A DNA stretch of 64,000 nucleotides from an uncultured Oscillospiraceae bacterium (GTDB lineage: Bacteria; Bacillota; Clostridia; Oscillospirales; Oscillospiraceae). How positions within the stretch are numbered: the stretch's first letter is position 1; each line of letters starts with the position of its first letter. Where the stretch lies: assembly GCA_947599925.1 (NCBI GenBank), contig CANQFT010000001.1, positions 1 to 64,000 on the forward strand, written 5' to 3'. The notes under the pieces are model-generated. The model was not told where the DNA came from. It worked only from the letters and a program-made list of their open reading frames with translations, and searched no databases. Shown here one piece after another: positions 34,414 to 42,555 of this stretch. A program made the position numbers and the translations under genes.

Positions 34414-35067
34414 ATGGCAGCCAAGCCCGGAAAAGGCCCACGGCAGGACAAGCACCGCAGCGCCACGGAGTATTACAAGCTCAACACCCAGGCTGTGGAG
34501 GACCTGGCCTCGGCGGACGAATCCAACTCCCCGGAGGTCACGCCGGAAGAACTGGAGCGATACGGCGCCGCCCGGCGCGGCGTCCTCCCCAACTGGTTGA
34601 AGGTCTGCTTCGTGAAGTTCTGGTTCGCCGGAGCGGTAGAGTTCTTCATGGTCACTGGCCTGGTGCTGATGTACCCAGCCATCGCCTTGCCGGAAAACCA
34701 AATTTTGATCGTAGGCATCGTTATGGGCATGGTCACAGACCTACTCACCAATAACATCCTGCGGTTCATGGCCTCACCGGATGGAGCCAACGATCCCTGG
34801 ATGATGTTCGCGAAGAAACGCTTTCTCACCTTCTTTTTCAACATCATCTATGCCATGCTCCTCATTTTCATCGTCATCCTACTCTATGCCGCGATCAACG
34901 CCGCGCTGAACGCCATCCTCGGCGGGGCCGAGCCCTTTGAGCTGATGGTAGAGCCGCTGCTGTTCGGACTGCTCTATCTGCTCAGTGACCTGGCGCTGGT
35001 CGGGCTGAAAAATCTCATATTCAAGTTGGTTTCATCCCGGAAAAACAAGAATGTGCAGGAGGGTTAA
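34414..35067 (+). CDS. Uncharacterised four-helix membrane protein of the ABC operon
   Basis: 217 residues, starting one base after the previous stop. About 60 cytoplasmic residues, rich in charge and with an EEL-type helix, precede four membrane segments; the tail is basic (KLVSSRKNKN). No family recognised. The start ATG 34414 overlaps no strong ribosome site except GGCGAGGAC in the preceding gene, suggesting translational coupling. It precedes the second ATPase by only three bases. Codon usage here is a little less GC-biased than in the neighbours. Confidence 0.65.
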   Translation: MAAKPGKGPRQDKHRSATEYYKLNTQAVEDLASADESNSPEVTPEELERYGAARRGVLPNWLKVCFVKFWFAGAVEFFMVTGLVLMYPAIALPENQILIVGIVMGMVTDLLTNNILRFMASPDGANDPWMMFAKKRFLTFFFNIIYAMLLIFIVILLYAAINAALNAILGGAEPFELMVEPLLFGLLYLLSDLALVGLKNLIFKLVSSRKNKNVQEG

Positions 35068-35070
35068 GTC

Positions 35071-36150
35071 ATGTCTACCCTGGAGCTGAAAAATGTCAAC
35101 AAAATATACCCCAACGGATTCCACGCGGTTCATGATTTCAACCTCACCATCGACAAAGGTGAGTTCATTGTCTTCGTTGGACCCTCCGGCTGTGGGAAGT
35201 CCACCACCCTGCGGATGATCGCCGGGCTGGAGGACATCTCCAGCGGCGACTTCACCATCGACGGCAAGCGGGTCAACGAGCTGGGTCCCCGGGAGCGGGA
35301 GGTGGCCATGGTGTTCCAGAGCTACGCCCTCTATCCCAACATGACCGTCTTTGACAACATCGCCTTCGGCCTCACCCTCCAGGGTGTGGACGATGACGTG
35401 ATCGAAGAGCGGGTGCTGAAAACCGCCAAGATCCTGGGCCTGACCGACTACCTGGACCGCTTCCCCAGGGCCCTCTCCGGCGGCCAGCGCCAGCGTGTGG
35501 CCATCGGCCGGTCCATCATCCGGAAGGTGGGCATCTTCCTCATGGACGAGCCGCTGTCCAACCTGGACGCCAAGCAGCGCGTCACCATGCGTTCCGAGAT
35601 CGCCCAGATCCACCGCGAGGCCGGCGCCACCACCATCTACGTCACCCACGACCAGACCGAGGCCATGACCCTGGCCGACCGCATCGTGGTCATGAAGGAC
35701 GGCTACGTCCAGCAGATCGGCACCCCCAAGGAGCTGTACTTCGATCCCGTCAACGTATTCGTGGCCGGCTTCATCGGCGAGCCGCCCATGAACTTCATCC
35801 GCGCCAAGGTCAAGGGCGGCAAGATCGCCCTGGGTGAGAACATCGTGGACCTGGCCCCTGTGCTGGGGGATAAGGTCTCCGCCTACGAGGGCAAGCGGAT
35901 CGTCTTTGGCTTCCGGCCGGAGGCCATCGAGTTGGGCAAGGCGGAGGACGCCTACCAGATCAACGCCCTGGTGGAGCTCACCGAGATGCTGGGCGACAAC
36001 ACCAACGTCTATGTGGTGGCCGGGGAAGAGCGCGCCATCCTCAAGGTCGATCCCCATGATACCCCTGAGATGGACGCCTCGATCACTTTCTCCATCCCCT
36101 ACAAGAACGTCTACCTCTTTGACGACGAGACCGAAATGGTCATCAAGTGA
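35071..36150 (+). CDS. Sugar ABC transporter ATPase, UgpC/MsmX-like (second)
   Basis: 359 residues; CAGGAGGGTTAAGTC precedes ATG 35071. Walker A GPSGCGKST, Q-loop FQSYALYPNMT, signature LSGGQRQRVAIGRS, Walker B IFLMDEPLSNLDAK and YVTHDQTEA are intact. A TOBE domain follows to the C-terminus. It is clearly related to, but not a copy of, the ATPase encoded at 32.8 kb. It is the last gene before a strong terminator. Either the importer uses a mixed ATPase pair, or this one serves several importers, as MsmX does in Bacillus. Confidence 0.92.
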   Translation: MSTLELKNVNKIYPNGFHAVHDFNLTIDKGEFIVFVGPSGCGKSTTLRMIAGLEDISSGDFTIDGKRVNELGPREREVAMVFQSYALYPNMTVFDNIAFGLTLQGVDDDVIEERVLKTAKILGLTDYLDRFPRALSGGQRQRVAIGRSIIRKVGIFLMDEPLSNLDAKQRVTMRSEIAQIHREAGATTIYVTHDQTEAMTLADRIVVMKDGYVQQIGTPKELYFDPVNVFVAGFIGEPPMNFIRAKVKGGKIALGENIVDLAPVLGDKVSAYEGKRIVFGFRPEAIELGKAEDAYQINALVELTEMLGDNTNVYVVAGEERAILKVDPHDTPEMDASITFSIPYKNVYLFDDETEMVIK

Positions 36151-36174
36151 GAGACCGGCCCCTGTGAAATGGAC

Positions 36175-36217
36175 AAAAGCTCCGAGTTCCACGGAACTCG
36201 GAGCTTTTATTTTTTCC
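36175..36217 (+). terminator. Terminator of the ABC operon
   Basis: Perfect stem AAAAGCTCCGAGTTCC / GGAACTCGGAGCTTTT with a following T-rich tract. Confidence 0.92.
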
Positions 36218-36235
36218 TTGCCAGCCATATTTTTC

Positions 36236-36264
36236 TGGACTTATCGCCCCAGGTGCGGTATACT
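36236..36264 (+). promoter_or_regulatory. Promoter of the isomerase-AraC pair
   Basis: TGGACT (36236-36241), 17 bases, TATACT (36259-36264). The -10 runs into CTATCCATATGGAC, which shares TATCCATAT with the second half-site at 26.55 kb, so AraC autoregulation is possible. Confidence 0.45.
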
Positions 36265-36307
36265 ATCCATATGGACAAAAAGGATATGAGAAAGGAAGGG
36301 TGATCCT

Positions 36308-37153
36308 ATGCTGCAGATCGGCCTCCGCCTCCACGACGGCGAGAAGCTGCCGCTGGAGGAACTGCTGCCCATCACCGCCAAAAAGGGCTTCAAGTGCGTC
36401 CACATGGCCCTGGGCAAGTCCCTCAAGGGGGTGCCCAACGGCCCGGCCAACCTGAATCCGGGCTACGCGGGCTATCTGAAACGGCTGTTTTGGGACAACG
36501 GGCTGGACATCGCCGTCCTGGGCAACTACCTGAATCTGGCCCACCCGGACTCCGCCGCCCTGCGGGACATCCAGGAGCGCTACTACGCCCACATCCGCTT
36601 CGCCGCCTACCTGGGCTGCGCCATGGTGGGCACCGAGACCGGCGCCCCCAACCCGGAGTACAAATTCTGCCCGGAGTGCCGGAGCGACCAGGCCCTGGCC
36701 ACCTTCATCCAAAACCTCAAGCCCGTGGTCCGCTGTGCCGAGCAGTACGGCGTCACCGTGGCCATTGAGCCGGTGGCCAAGCACATCGTCTGGAACCCCC
36801 AGCGCTGCCGGACGGTGCTGGACGAGATCGGCAGCCACAACCTGCGGGTCCTCTTCGACCCGGTGAACCTGTTGAGCATGGAAAATCTCAGCCGCCGGGA
36901 CGAGGTGCTGGCCCAGGCCATGGAACTGCTGGGCCCCGACATCGCCATGGTCCATCTGAAAGACTATCTGCCCGAGGACGCCGGCGGCCAGCTCAAGGCC
37001 GCCGCCCCTGGACACGGCGGCATGGATTACACCGCCGTCATGCGCTTTTTGAAGGCGGAAAAGCCCTTCATCTACGCCACGCTGGAAAACACCTCTCCCG
37101 ACAACGCGGAAGCCTGCCGCGAGGCCATGGAAGCGGCCTACCTCCAGGCGTGA
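36308..37153 (+). CDS. Sugar phosphate isomerase/epimerase-like TIM barrel
   Basis: 281 residues; AAAGGAAGGGTGATCCT precedes ATG 36308. It belongs to the xylose-isomerase-like AP-endonuclease-2 fold, with metal-ligand candidates in GTETGAPNPE, VAIEPVAKH, LFDPVN and MVHLKD. No signal peptide, so cytoplasmic. These proteins interconvert sugars or cyclitols with a divalent metal. It is followed after 6 bases by the AraC regulator. UxaC is missing from this window, so a role in uronate isomerisation is a tempting alternative, but nothing in the sequence proves it. Confidence 0.75.
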   Translation: MLQIGLRLHDGEKLPLEELLPITAKKGFKCVHMALGKSLKGVPNGPANLNPGYAGYLKRLFWDNGLDIAVLGNYLNLAHPDSAALRDIQERYYAHIRFAAYLGCAMVGTETGAPNPEYKFCPECRSDQALATFIQNLKPVVRCAEQYGVTVAIEPVAKHIVWNPQRCRTVLDEIGSHNLRVLFDPVNLLSMENLSRRDEVLAQAMELLGPDIAMVHLKDYLPEDAGGQLKAAAPGHGGMDYTAVMRFLKAEKPFIYATLENTSPDNAEACREAMEAAYLQA

Positions 37154-37159
37154 GAGGCG

Positions 37160-37912
37160 ATGGATACCATTCTCTACGTGGGCGAACACCCCCGGACCTT
37201 CGATGTGCGCTGGCACAGCCACGACCACTGGGAGCTGGTGTACTGCACCGGCGGCGAGGGGGTTTTCCGGCTGGAAAACGGCACGGCGATCCACTATCGC
37301 CACAACCAGGCCGTGGCCATTCCGCCGGGCGAGGTCCACATGAACAACTCCGACCAGGGCTTCACCAACATCCACCTCACCATGGACTCCCCCGCCTTTC
37401 CCTACAAGACCGCCTTTCTGGTGGAGGATGACGCCCAGGGCAACATGGGCGCCGCCTTCGCCCAGGCCCGGTTTTACGCCCAGTCCGACCTGCGCCGCCG
37501 GGACCTGGTGCTCTCCGCGCTGGGCGAGCTGATCACCAGCTTTATGATCGCCTTTCGTGACAACGGGGAGTTTTCCCCGGCTGTGGAGATGATCCGCTCC
37601 AGCATCATCCGCAACTTCGCCAGCCCCTCCTTTGAGCTGGACGGGGAGATCCGCCGGATGCCGTTCAACTACGACTACCTTCGCAAGCTCTTCCAGAAAG
37701 AGATGGGCCTGACGCCGCTGAAATACATGATGGACCTCCGCATGAAGCGGGCCGGAAATATGCTGGGCGCGGTGTGGACCCGGGAATACTCCGTGGCCGA
37801 GGTGGCGGAAAACTGCGGCTTTTCCGACGCGCTCTACTTCTCCCGCGTGTTCAAGAAATACTACGGCTGCTCTCCCACGGAGTTCGTCAAGCACAGCAAG
37901 GGCGAGGGATAG
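37160..37912 (+). CDS. AraC-family transcriptional regulator
   Basis: 250 residues. An N-terminal cupin sensor (WHSHDHWELVYCTGGEG, IPPGEVHMN) is followed by an AraC DNA-binding domain with its two helix-turn-helices (residues about 155-245, ending in the signature CGFSDALYFSRVFKKYYGCSP, here quoted in parts: CGFSD...FSRVFKKYYG...P). It likely senses a sugar or uronate and activates the adjacent operons. Candidate targets are the kduI promoter just downstream and the 21-bp-spaced direct repeats at 26.53 kb. The first HTH looks shortened (EIRRMPFNYDYLRKLF), yet the second is typical. Confidence 0.9.
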   Translation: MDTILYVGEHPRTFDVRWHSHDHWELVYCTGGEGVFRLENGTAIHYRHNQAVAIPPGEVHMNNSDQGFTNIHLTMDSPAFPYKTAFLVEDDAQGNMGAAFAQARFYAQSDLRRRDLVLSALGELITSFMIAFRDNGEFSPAVEMIRSSIIRNFASPSFELDGEIRRMPFNYDYLRKLFQKEMGLTPLKYMMDLRMKRAGNMLGAVWTREYSVAEVAENCGFSDALYFSRVFKKYYGCSPTEFVKHSKGEG

Positions 37913-37948
37913 CCGCCATATCCGTATTGTGAATATTTCGTGTCGTTT

Positions 37949-37978
37949 CTGACATATGGTTATGCAATTCTATATATT
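37949..37978 (+). promoter_or_regulatory. Promoter of the kduI-kdgK operon
   Basis: CTGACA (37949-37954), 18 bases, TATATT (37973-37978), overlapping a second box TATAAT (37978-37983). The region 37913-38081 is AT-rich against the GC-rich background and holds no gene. Confidence 0.5.
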
Positions 37979-38081
37979 ATAATGTGCTTTACAAGGGAAA
38001 ATATAGCCAATTCCAACAAACCGGCCTCTTTCCCACAGGGGTCCGGGGAAAAAACGAAACCAATTTGAGGAGGAGTTTATC

Positions 38082-38930
38082 ATGGGCATCGACATCCGCT
38101 ATTCTACCGGACCGGGCGACGTGAAGCGCTACACCACCGAGGAGCTTCGCCGGGAGTTTCTGATCACCGACCTCTACCAGCCCGACCAGGTGGTGGCGGT
38201 CTACTCCCATGTGGATCGCATGGTCACCATGGGCTGTATGCCCGTGAAGGAGAGCGTCTCCATCGACAAGGGGATGGACGTGTGGCACACCTTTGGCGTC
38301 AACTACCTGCTGGAGCGCCGGGAGATGGGTGTGTTCAACATCGGCGGCGACGGCTCCATCACCGTGGACGACAAGGTCTACGACCTGGGCTACAAGGACT
38401 GCCTGTACATCACCATGGGTGCCAAGGAGGTCCTCTTTGCCAGCAAGGACTCCGCCAGGCCCGCCAAGTTCTACATGGTCTCCGCCCCCGCCCACTGCTC
38501 TTACGAGACCCGGCTCATCAAGATCGCCGACGCCAACAAGCGGCCGCTGGGCGCCATGGAGACCTCCAACAAGCGCACCATCAACCAGTTCATCCACCCC
38601 GACGTGCTCAAGACCTGCCAGCTGTCCATGGGCATGACCGTGCTGGAGCCGGGCAGCGTGTGGAACACCATGCCGGCCCACACCCACGAGCGGCGCATGG
38701 AAGTCTATATGTACTTTGAAATTCCGGAGGACAACGTGGTCTTCCACATGATGGGCCAGGGCCAGGAGACCCGTCACCTGGTCATGCTCAACGAGCAGGC
38801 CGTCATCAGCCCCAGCTGGTCCATCCACGCCGGCGCCGGCACCAGCAACTACACCTTCATCTGGGCCATGGGCGGCGAGAACCAGGCCTTTGACGACATG
38901 GATACCATTCCCACCACCGAGCTTCGGTAA
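38082..38930 (+). CDS. kduI: 5-dehydro-4-deoxy-D-glucuronate isomerase
   Basis: 282 residues; AGGAGGAGTTTATC precedes ATG 38082. It matches KduI along its length: the opening IRYSTGPGDVKRYTTEEL, the VDRMVTMGCMPV block, and the cupin zinc-binding cluster around HTHERRMEVYMYFE. It converts 5-keto-4-deoxyuronate, the spontaneous form of unsaturated galacturonate released from lyase products, into 2,5-diketo-3-deoxygluconate. It opens the main catabolic operon. Its presence shows that products of the PL9 lyases are used internally. Confidence 0.95.
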   Translation: MGIDIRYSTGPGDVKRYTTEELRREFLITDLYQPDQVVAVYSHVDRMVTMGCMPVKESVSIDKGMDVWHTFGVNYLLERREMGVFNIGGDGSITVDDKVYDLGYKDCLYITMGAKEVLFASKDSARPAKFYMVSAPAHCSYETRLIKIADANKRPLGAMETSNKRTINQFIHPDVLKTCQLSMGMTVLEPGSVWNTMPAHTHERRMEVYMYFEIPEDNVVFHMMGQGQETRHLVMLNEQAVISPSWSIHAGAGTSNYTFIWAMGGENQAFDDMDTIPTTELR

Positions 38931-38957
38931 AGCACCCGGAACAAGGGGGAACACGCT

Positions 38958-40499
38958 ATGAAATTCCATCTTCTCTGCGCCACCGCCGTCTCCGCCTGCT
39001 TCGAGCTGGACAACCAGGCGCCCTATTACGCGCCCCAGACCTTTGACGTGGCGCTGGACGGCCAGACCGTCCTCCGGGACGTGAAAACCAACGTCTTTTC
39101 CCTGTTCGACCTGACGCCGGACACGGCTTACGAGGTGGCGGTGGCGGGCGACGCCGTGGCCTTCCGCACCCTGCCGGAGAGCGCCTGCCTCAACGTCATG
39201 GACTTTGGCGCCAAGGCGGACGGCGTCACCGACGACACCGCCGCCATCCAGAGCGCCATCAACGTCTGTCCCTCCGGCGGACGGGTGATGGTGCCGGCGG
39301 GGACATACCTCATCCGGCCCCTGGTGCTCAAGTCGGATCTGACGCTGAACTTGAAAGAGGGCGCGGTGTTGAAAGCCGACCCGGTGGAGGAGCACTACCC
39401 GCTGCTGCCCGGCGAGCCGGAGGACGGCGTCACCGGGGCCAACGTCCAGGTCAACTCCTGGGAGGGCTCTCCCGCTCTGGGCCGCCAGAGCATCCTCAGC
39501 GCCTATTACGCCCAGAACGTCAACGTGGTGGGCCAGGGCGTCATCGACGGCAACGCCACCCACGACACCTGGTGGAAGGACGTCAAGACGCGGGAGATCG
39601 CCCGGCCCAAGCTGGTCTTTTTCAACCACTGCGAGCACGTCCTCTTCCACGGCATCACCGGCCGCTACTCCCCGGCCTGGCACTTCCACCCCTTCTTCTG
39701 CAAGGACGTGGGGTTTTACAACATCGCTGTGGAGGCCCCCGCCAACTCCCCCAACACCGACGGCACCGACCCGGAGAGCTGTGACGACGTGCGCTACATC
39801 GGCGTGCGCTTCTCCGTGGGGGACGACGCCATCGCCATCAAATCCGGCAAGATGTATATGGGCATGAAGTACAAGACCCCTGCCATCCGCCATGTGATCC
39901 GCAACTGCCTCATGGAATACGCCCACGGGGCCGTGGTCCTGGGCAGCGAGATCTCCGGCGGCATCCAGGAGCTCTCCGTCAGCCAGTGCTACTTCTCCCA
40001 CACCGACCGGGGCCTTCGCATCAAGACCCGCCGTGGCCGGGGCGAGCAGTGCGTGGTGGACGGGGTGGAGTTCTCCAACATCACCATGGACAACGTCATG
40101 TGCCCCATCGTCATCAATATGTACTACTTCTGCGACCCCGACGGCAAGACTGAGTACGTCTGGTCCAAGGAGCCTCTGCCGGTGGACGAGCGGACGCCCC
40201 GCATGGGGTCCTTCCTGTTCCGGGACATCACCTGCACCGACTGCGAGTGGGCCGCCGCCTACTGTTACGGCCTGCCGGAGATGCCGGTGGACAGCGTGAC
40301 CATCGAGAACGTGACCTTCACCATGAAAGAAAAGGCGGAGGCGGGCAAGCCCGCCATGATGACCAACGCCGACGAGACCTGCAAGTGGGGCCTCTACTTC
40401 AACTGCGTGAGGCGCGTGACGCTGAAAAACGTCACCGTCACCGGCCAGGAGGGGCAAAAGGTCATCGCCCAGAACGTGGAGGAGGTGACAGACCAGTGA
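38958..40499 (+). CDS. Cytoplasmic GH28 polygalacturonase (exo-type likely)
   Basis: 513 residues; AAGGGGGAACACGCT precedes ATG 38958. No signal peptide. A ~70-residue fibronectin-III-like N-terminal domain is followed by the GH28 beta-helix, which begins at NVMDFGAKADGVTDDTAAIQ. Catalytic motifs are NTDGTDPES (about 266), GDDAIAIKSG (D289, D290), the AHGAVVLGSE histidine and RIKTRRGRG. GH28 enzymes hydrolyse galacturonan; the cytosolic site and N-terminal domain fit exo-acting forms that remove terminal galacturonate from imported oligomers. The last codon overlaps the next gene by four bases (GTGA). Confidence 0.92.
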   Translation: MKFHLLCATAVSACFELDNQAPYYAPQTFDVALDGQTVLRDVKTNVFSLFDLTPDTAYEVAVAGDAVAFRTLPESACLNVMDFGAKADGVTDDTAAIQSAINVCPSGGRVMVPAGTYLIRPLVLKSDLTLNLKEGAVLKADPVEEHYPLLPGEPEDGVTGANVQVNSWEGSPALGRQSILSAYYAQNVNVVGQGVIDGNATHDTWWKDVKTREIARPKLVFFNHCEHVLFHGITGRYSPAWHFHPFFCKDVGFYNIAVEAPANSPNTDGTDPESCDDVRYIGVRFSVGDDAIAIKSGKMYMGMKYKTPAIRHVIRNCLMEYAHGAVVLGSEISGGIQELSVSQCYFSHTDRGLRIKTRRGRGEQCVVDGVEFSNITMDNVMCPIVINMYYFCDPDGKTEYVWSKEPLPVDERTPRMGSFLFRDITCTDCEWAAAYCYGLPEMPVDSVTIENVTFTMKEKAEAGKPAMMTNADETCKWGLYFNCVRRVTLKNVTVTGQEGQKVIAQNVEEVTDQ

Positions 40500-41647
40500 A
40501 CGTCATTGAGCGCTACGTCCAGCAGATCCTGGACGGCTCCACGCCGGATAAGCCCCTTTGGAACATCGAGAAGATCCACCAGGGCAAGATCAACGGCTGG
40601 AACTACATCGACGGCTGCATGATGATCGCCCTGCTGAATCTCCACGAGATCACGGGGAGCCAGGTCTACTTCGACTTTGCCGAAAACTACCTGGACTACT
40701 ACGTCCTGGACGACGGCTCCATGCGGGGCTACAAGGAAGAGGACTACAACCTGGACAACCTGTGCGAAGGCCGCCCCCTCTTCGACGTCTACGCCGCCAC
40801 CGGCAAGGAGAAGTACCGCCGGGCCATCGAGACCCTCTACGGCCAGATCCTCCGCCAGCCCCGGACGGCGGAGGGCAACTTCTGGCACAAGCAGATCTAT
40901 CCCAACCAGGTCTGGCTGGACGGGCTCTACATGGCCCAGGTGTTCTACACCAAATACACCACCCAGTTCGAAGCTTGCAAAAACTACCCCGACATCCTGA
41001 ACCAGTTCCGCACCGTCCGGGCCAGGATGTACGACGAAAAGACCGGTCTCTACCGCCACGGCTGGGACTCCAGCGGACAGGCCTTCTGGTGTGAGCCCGA
41101 CGGCCGGAGCAAAAACCCCTGGCTGCGGTCCCTGGGCTGGTTCTCCGCCGCCCTCATCGACGTGACCAGCCAGCTGGCCGACGGCCACGAGGACATGAAG
41201 GACGAGCTCACCGGCATCGCCCGGGAGCTGGCGGGGAATTTGGTCAAGTACGTGGACGAAAAGGTTGGAATGCTCTGGCAGGTGCCCGACCAGCCCGGAC
41301 GGGAGGGCAACTACCCGGAGACCTCCGGCTCGGCCATGGCCGCCTACTTCTTCCTCAAAGGCGCGCGGGTGGGCATTCTGGACGCGACATACGCCCCCGT
41401 GGGCGCCAGGATCTTCCAGAACATCTGCAAGACCTACCTCACCGATGTGGACGGCAAGCTGAACCTGGGCGGCATCTGCCTGGTGGCCGGCCTGGGGCCG
41501 GAGAACAACCGCCGCCGGGACGGCAGCTACGAGTATTACATCTCCGAGCCCATCGTGGAAAACGACGCCAAGGGCCTTGCCCCCTTCCTCATGTGCTACA
41601 CCGAGCTGCTCCGCAGTGGACAGGATCTGTCTTTCCTCGACAACTGA
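40496..41647 (+). CDS. GH105 unsaturated glucuronyl/galacturonyl hydrolase
   Basis: 383 residues from GTG 40496, which overlaps the GH28 stop (GTGA) and follows GGAGGAGGTGACAGACCA. The alternative upstream reading to 40247 has no start context. An alpha/alpha-barrel GH88/GH105 fold: NYIDGCMMIALL, FDVYAATG, NFWHKQIYPNQVWLDGLYMA, PETSGSAMAAYFF. The YteR/YesR type hydrates the C4-C5 double bond left by lyases and releases the unsaturated uronic acid. It supplies KduI with its substrate. Cytoplasmic; translationally coupled to GH28. Confidence 0.93.
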   Translation: MNVIERYVQQILDGSTPDKPLWNIEKIHQGKINGWNYIDGCMMIALLNLHEITGSQVYFDFAENYLDYYVLDDGSMRGYKEEDYNLDNLCEGRPLFDVYAATGKEKYRRAIETLYGQILRQPRTAEGNFWHKQIYPNQVWLDGLYMAQVFYTKYTTQFEACKNYPDILNQFRTVRARMYDEKTGLYRHGWDSSGQAFWCEPDGRSKNPWLRSLGWFSAALIDVTSQLADGHEDMKDELTGIARELAGNLVKYVDEKVGMLWQVPDQPGREGNYPETSGSAMAAYFFLKGARVGILDATYAPVGARIFQNICKTYLTDVDGKLNLGGICLVAGLGPENNRRRDGSYEYYISEPIVENDAKGLAPFLMCYTELLRSGQDLSFLDN

Positions 41648-41707
41648 CCGTATTTTTTATCCAGGTATCAACAAATCGTTTTTAATATGGAAAGGAGTTC
41701 GATCATC

Positions 41708-42508
41708 ATGGTAAACGACAAGAGCTTCCGTTTGGACGGCAAGGTGGCCCTGGTGACAGGCGCTTCCTACGGCATCGGCTTCGCCATCGCCTCCGCCTAC
41801 GCCAACGTGGGCGCCACCATCGTCTTCAACGACATCAAGCAGGAACTGGTGGACAAGGGCCTGGCGGCCTACAAGGAGCTGGGCATCGACGCCCACGGCT
41901 ACGTCTGCGACGTCACCGATGAAAACGCCGTCAAGGCCATGGTGGACCAGATCGAAAAGGAAGTGGGCGTCATCGACATTCTGGTGAACAACGCCGGCAT
42001 CATCAAGCGCATCCCCATGCTGGAGATGACCGCCAACGACTTCCGCCAGGTCATCGACATCGACCTCAACGGCCCCTTCATCGTCTCCCAGGCGGTCCTG
42101 CCCGCCATGATCAAGAAGGGCCACGGCAAGATCATCAACATCTGCTCCATGATGAGCGAGCTGGGCCGGGAGACCGTCTCCGGCTACGCCGCGGCCAAGG
42201 GCGGACTGAAGATGCTGACCCGGAACATCTGCGCGGAGTTTGGCGCCGCCAACATCCAGTGCAACGGCATCGGCCCCGGCTACATCGCCACGCCCCAGAC
42301 CGCCCCTCTGCGCGAGAAGCAGCCCGACGGCTCCCGCCACCCCTTCGACGAGTTCATCTGCTCCCGCACCCCCGCCGGCCGCTGGCTGGAGGCGGAGGAG
42401 CTCACCGGCCCCGCCATCTTCCTGGCCTCCGACGCCTCCAACGCCGTCAACGGCCACATCCTCTACGTGGACGGCGGCATCCTGGCCTACATCGGCAAGC
42501 AGCCCTGA
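41708..42508 (+). CDS. kduD: 2-deoxy-D-gluconate/2-keto-3-deoxygluconate 3-dehydrogenase-like SDR
   Basis: 266 residues from ATG 41708 (AAAGGAG about 11 bases upstream). Short-chain dehydrogenase: TGASYGIGFAIA cofactor site, NNAGI, catalytic Ser with Tyr-x3-Lys in YAAAKGG, and PGYIATPQT. It resembles the gluconate 5-dehydrogenase/KduD group. After KduI, KduD reduces 2,5-diketo-3-deoxygluconate to 2-keto-3-deoxygluconate. The pairing with kduI in one operon makes KduD the best reading, with gluconate 5-dehydrogenase as the alternative. Confidence 0.85.
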   Translation: MVNDKSFRLDGKVALVTGASYGIGFAIASAYANVGATIVFNDIKQELVDKGLAAYKELGIDAHGYVCDVTDENAVKAMVDQIEKEVGVIDILVNNAGIIKRIPMLEMTANDFRQVIDIDLNGPFIVSQAVLPAMIKKGHGKIINICSMMSELGRETVSGYAAAKGGLKMLTRNICAEFGAANIQCNGIGPGYIATPQTAPLREKQPDGSRHPFDEFICSRTPAGRWLEAEELTGPAIFLASDASNAVNGHILYVDGGILAYIGKQP

Positions 42509-42555
42509 CCCCGGACAGCCGGACCCCAACTATAATTTGAAGGAGAAAGCATCCT

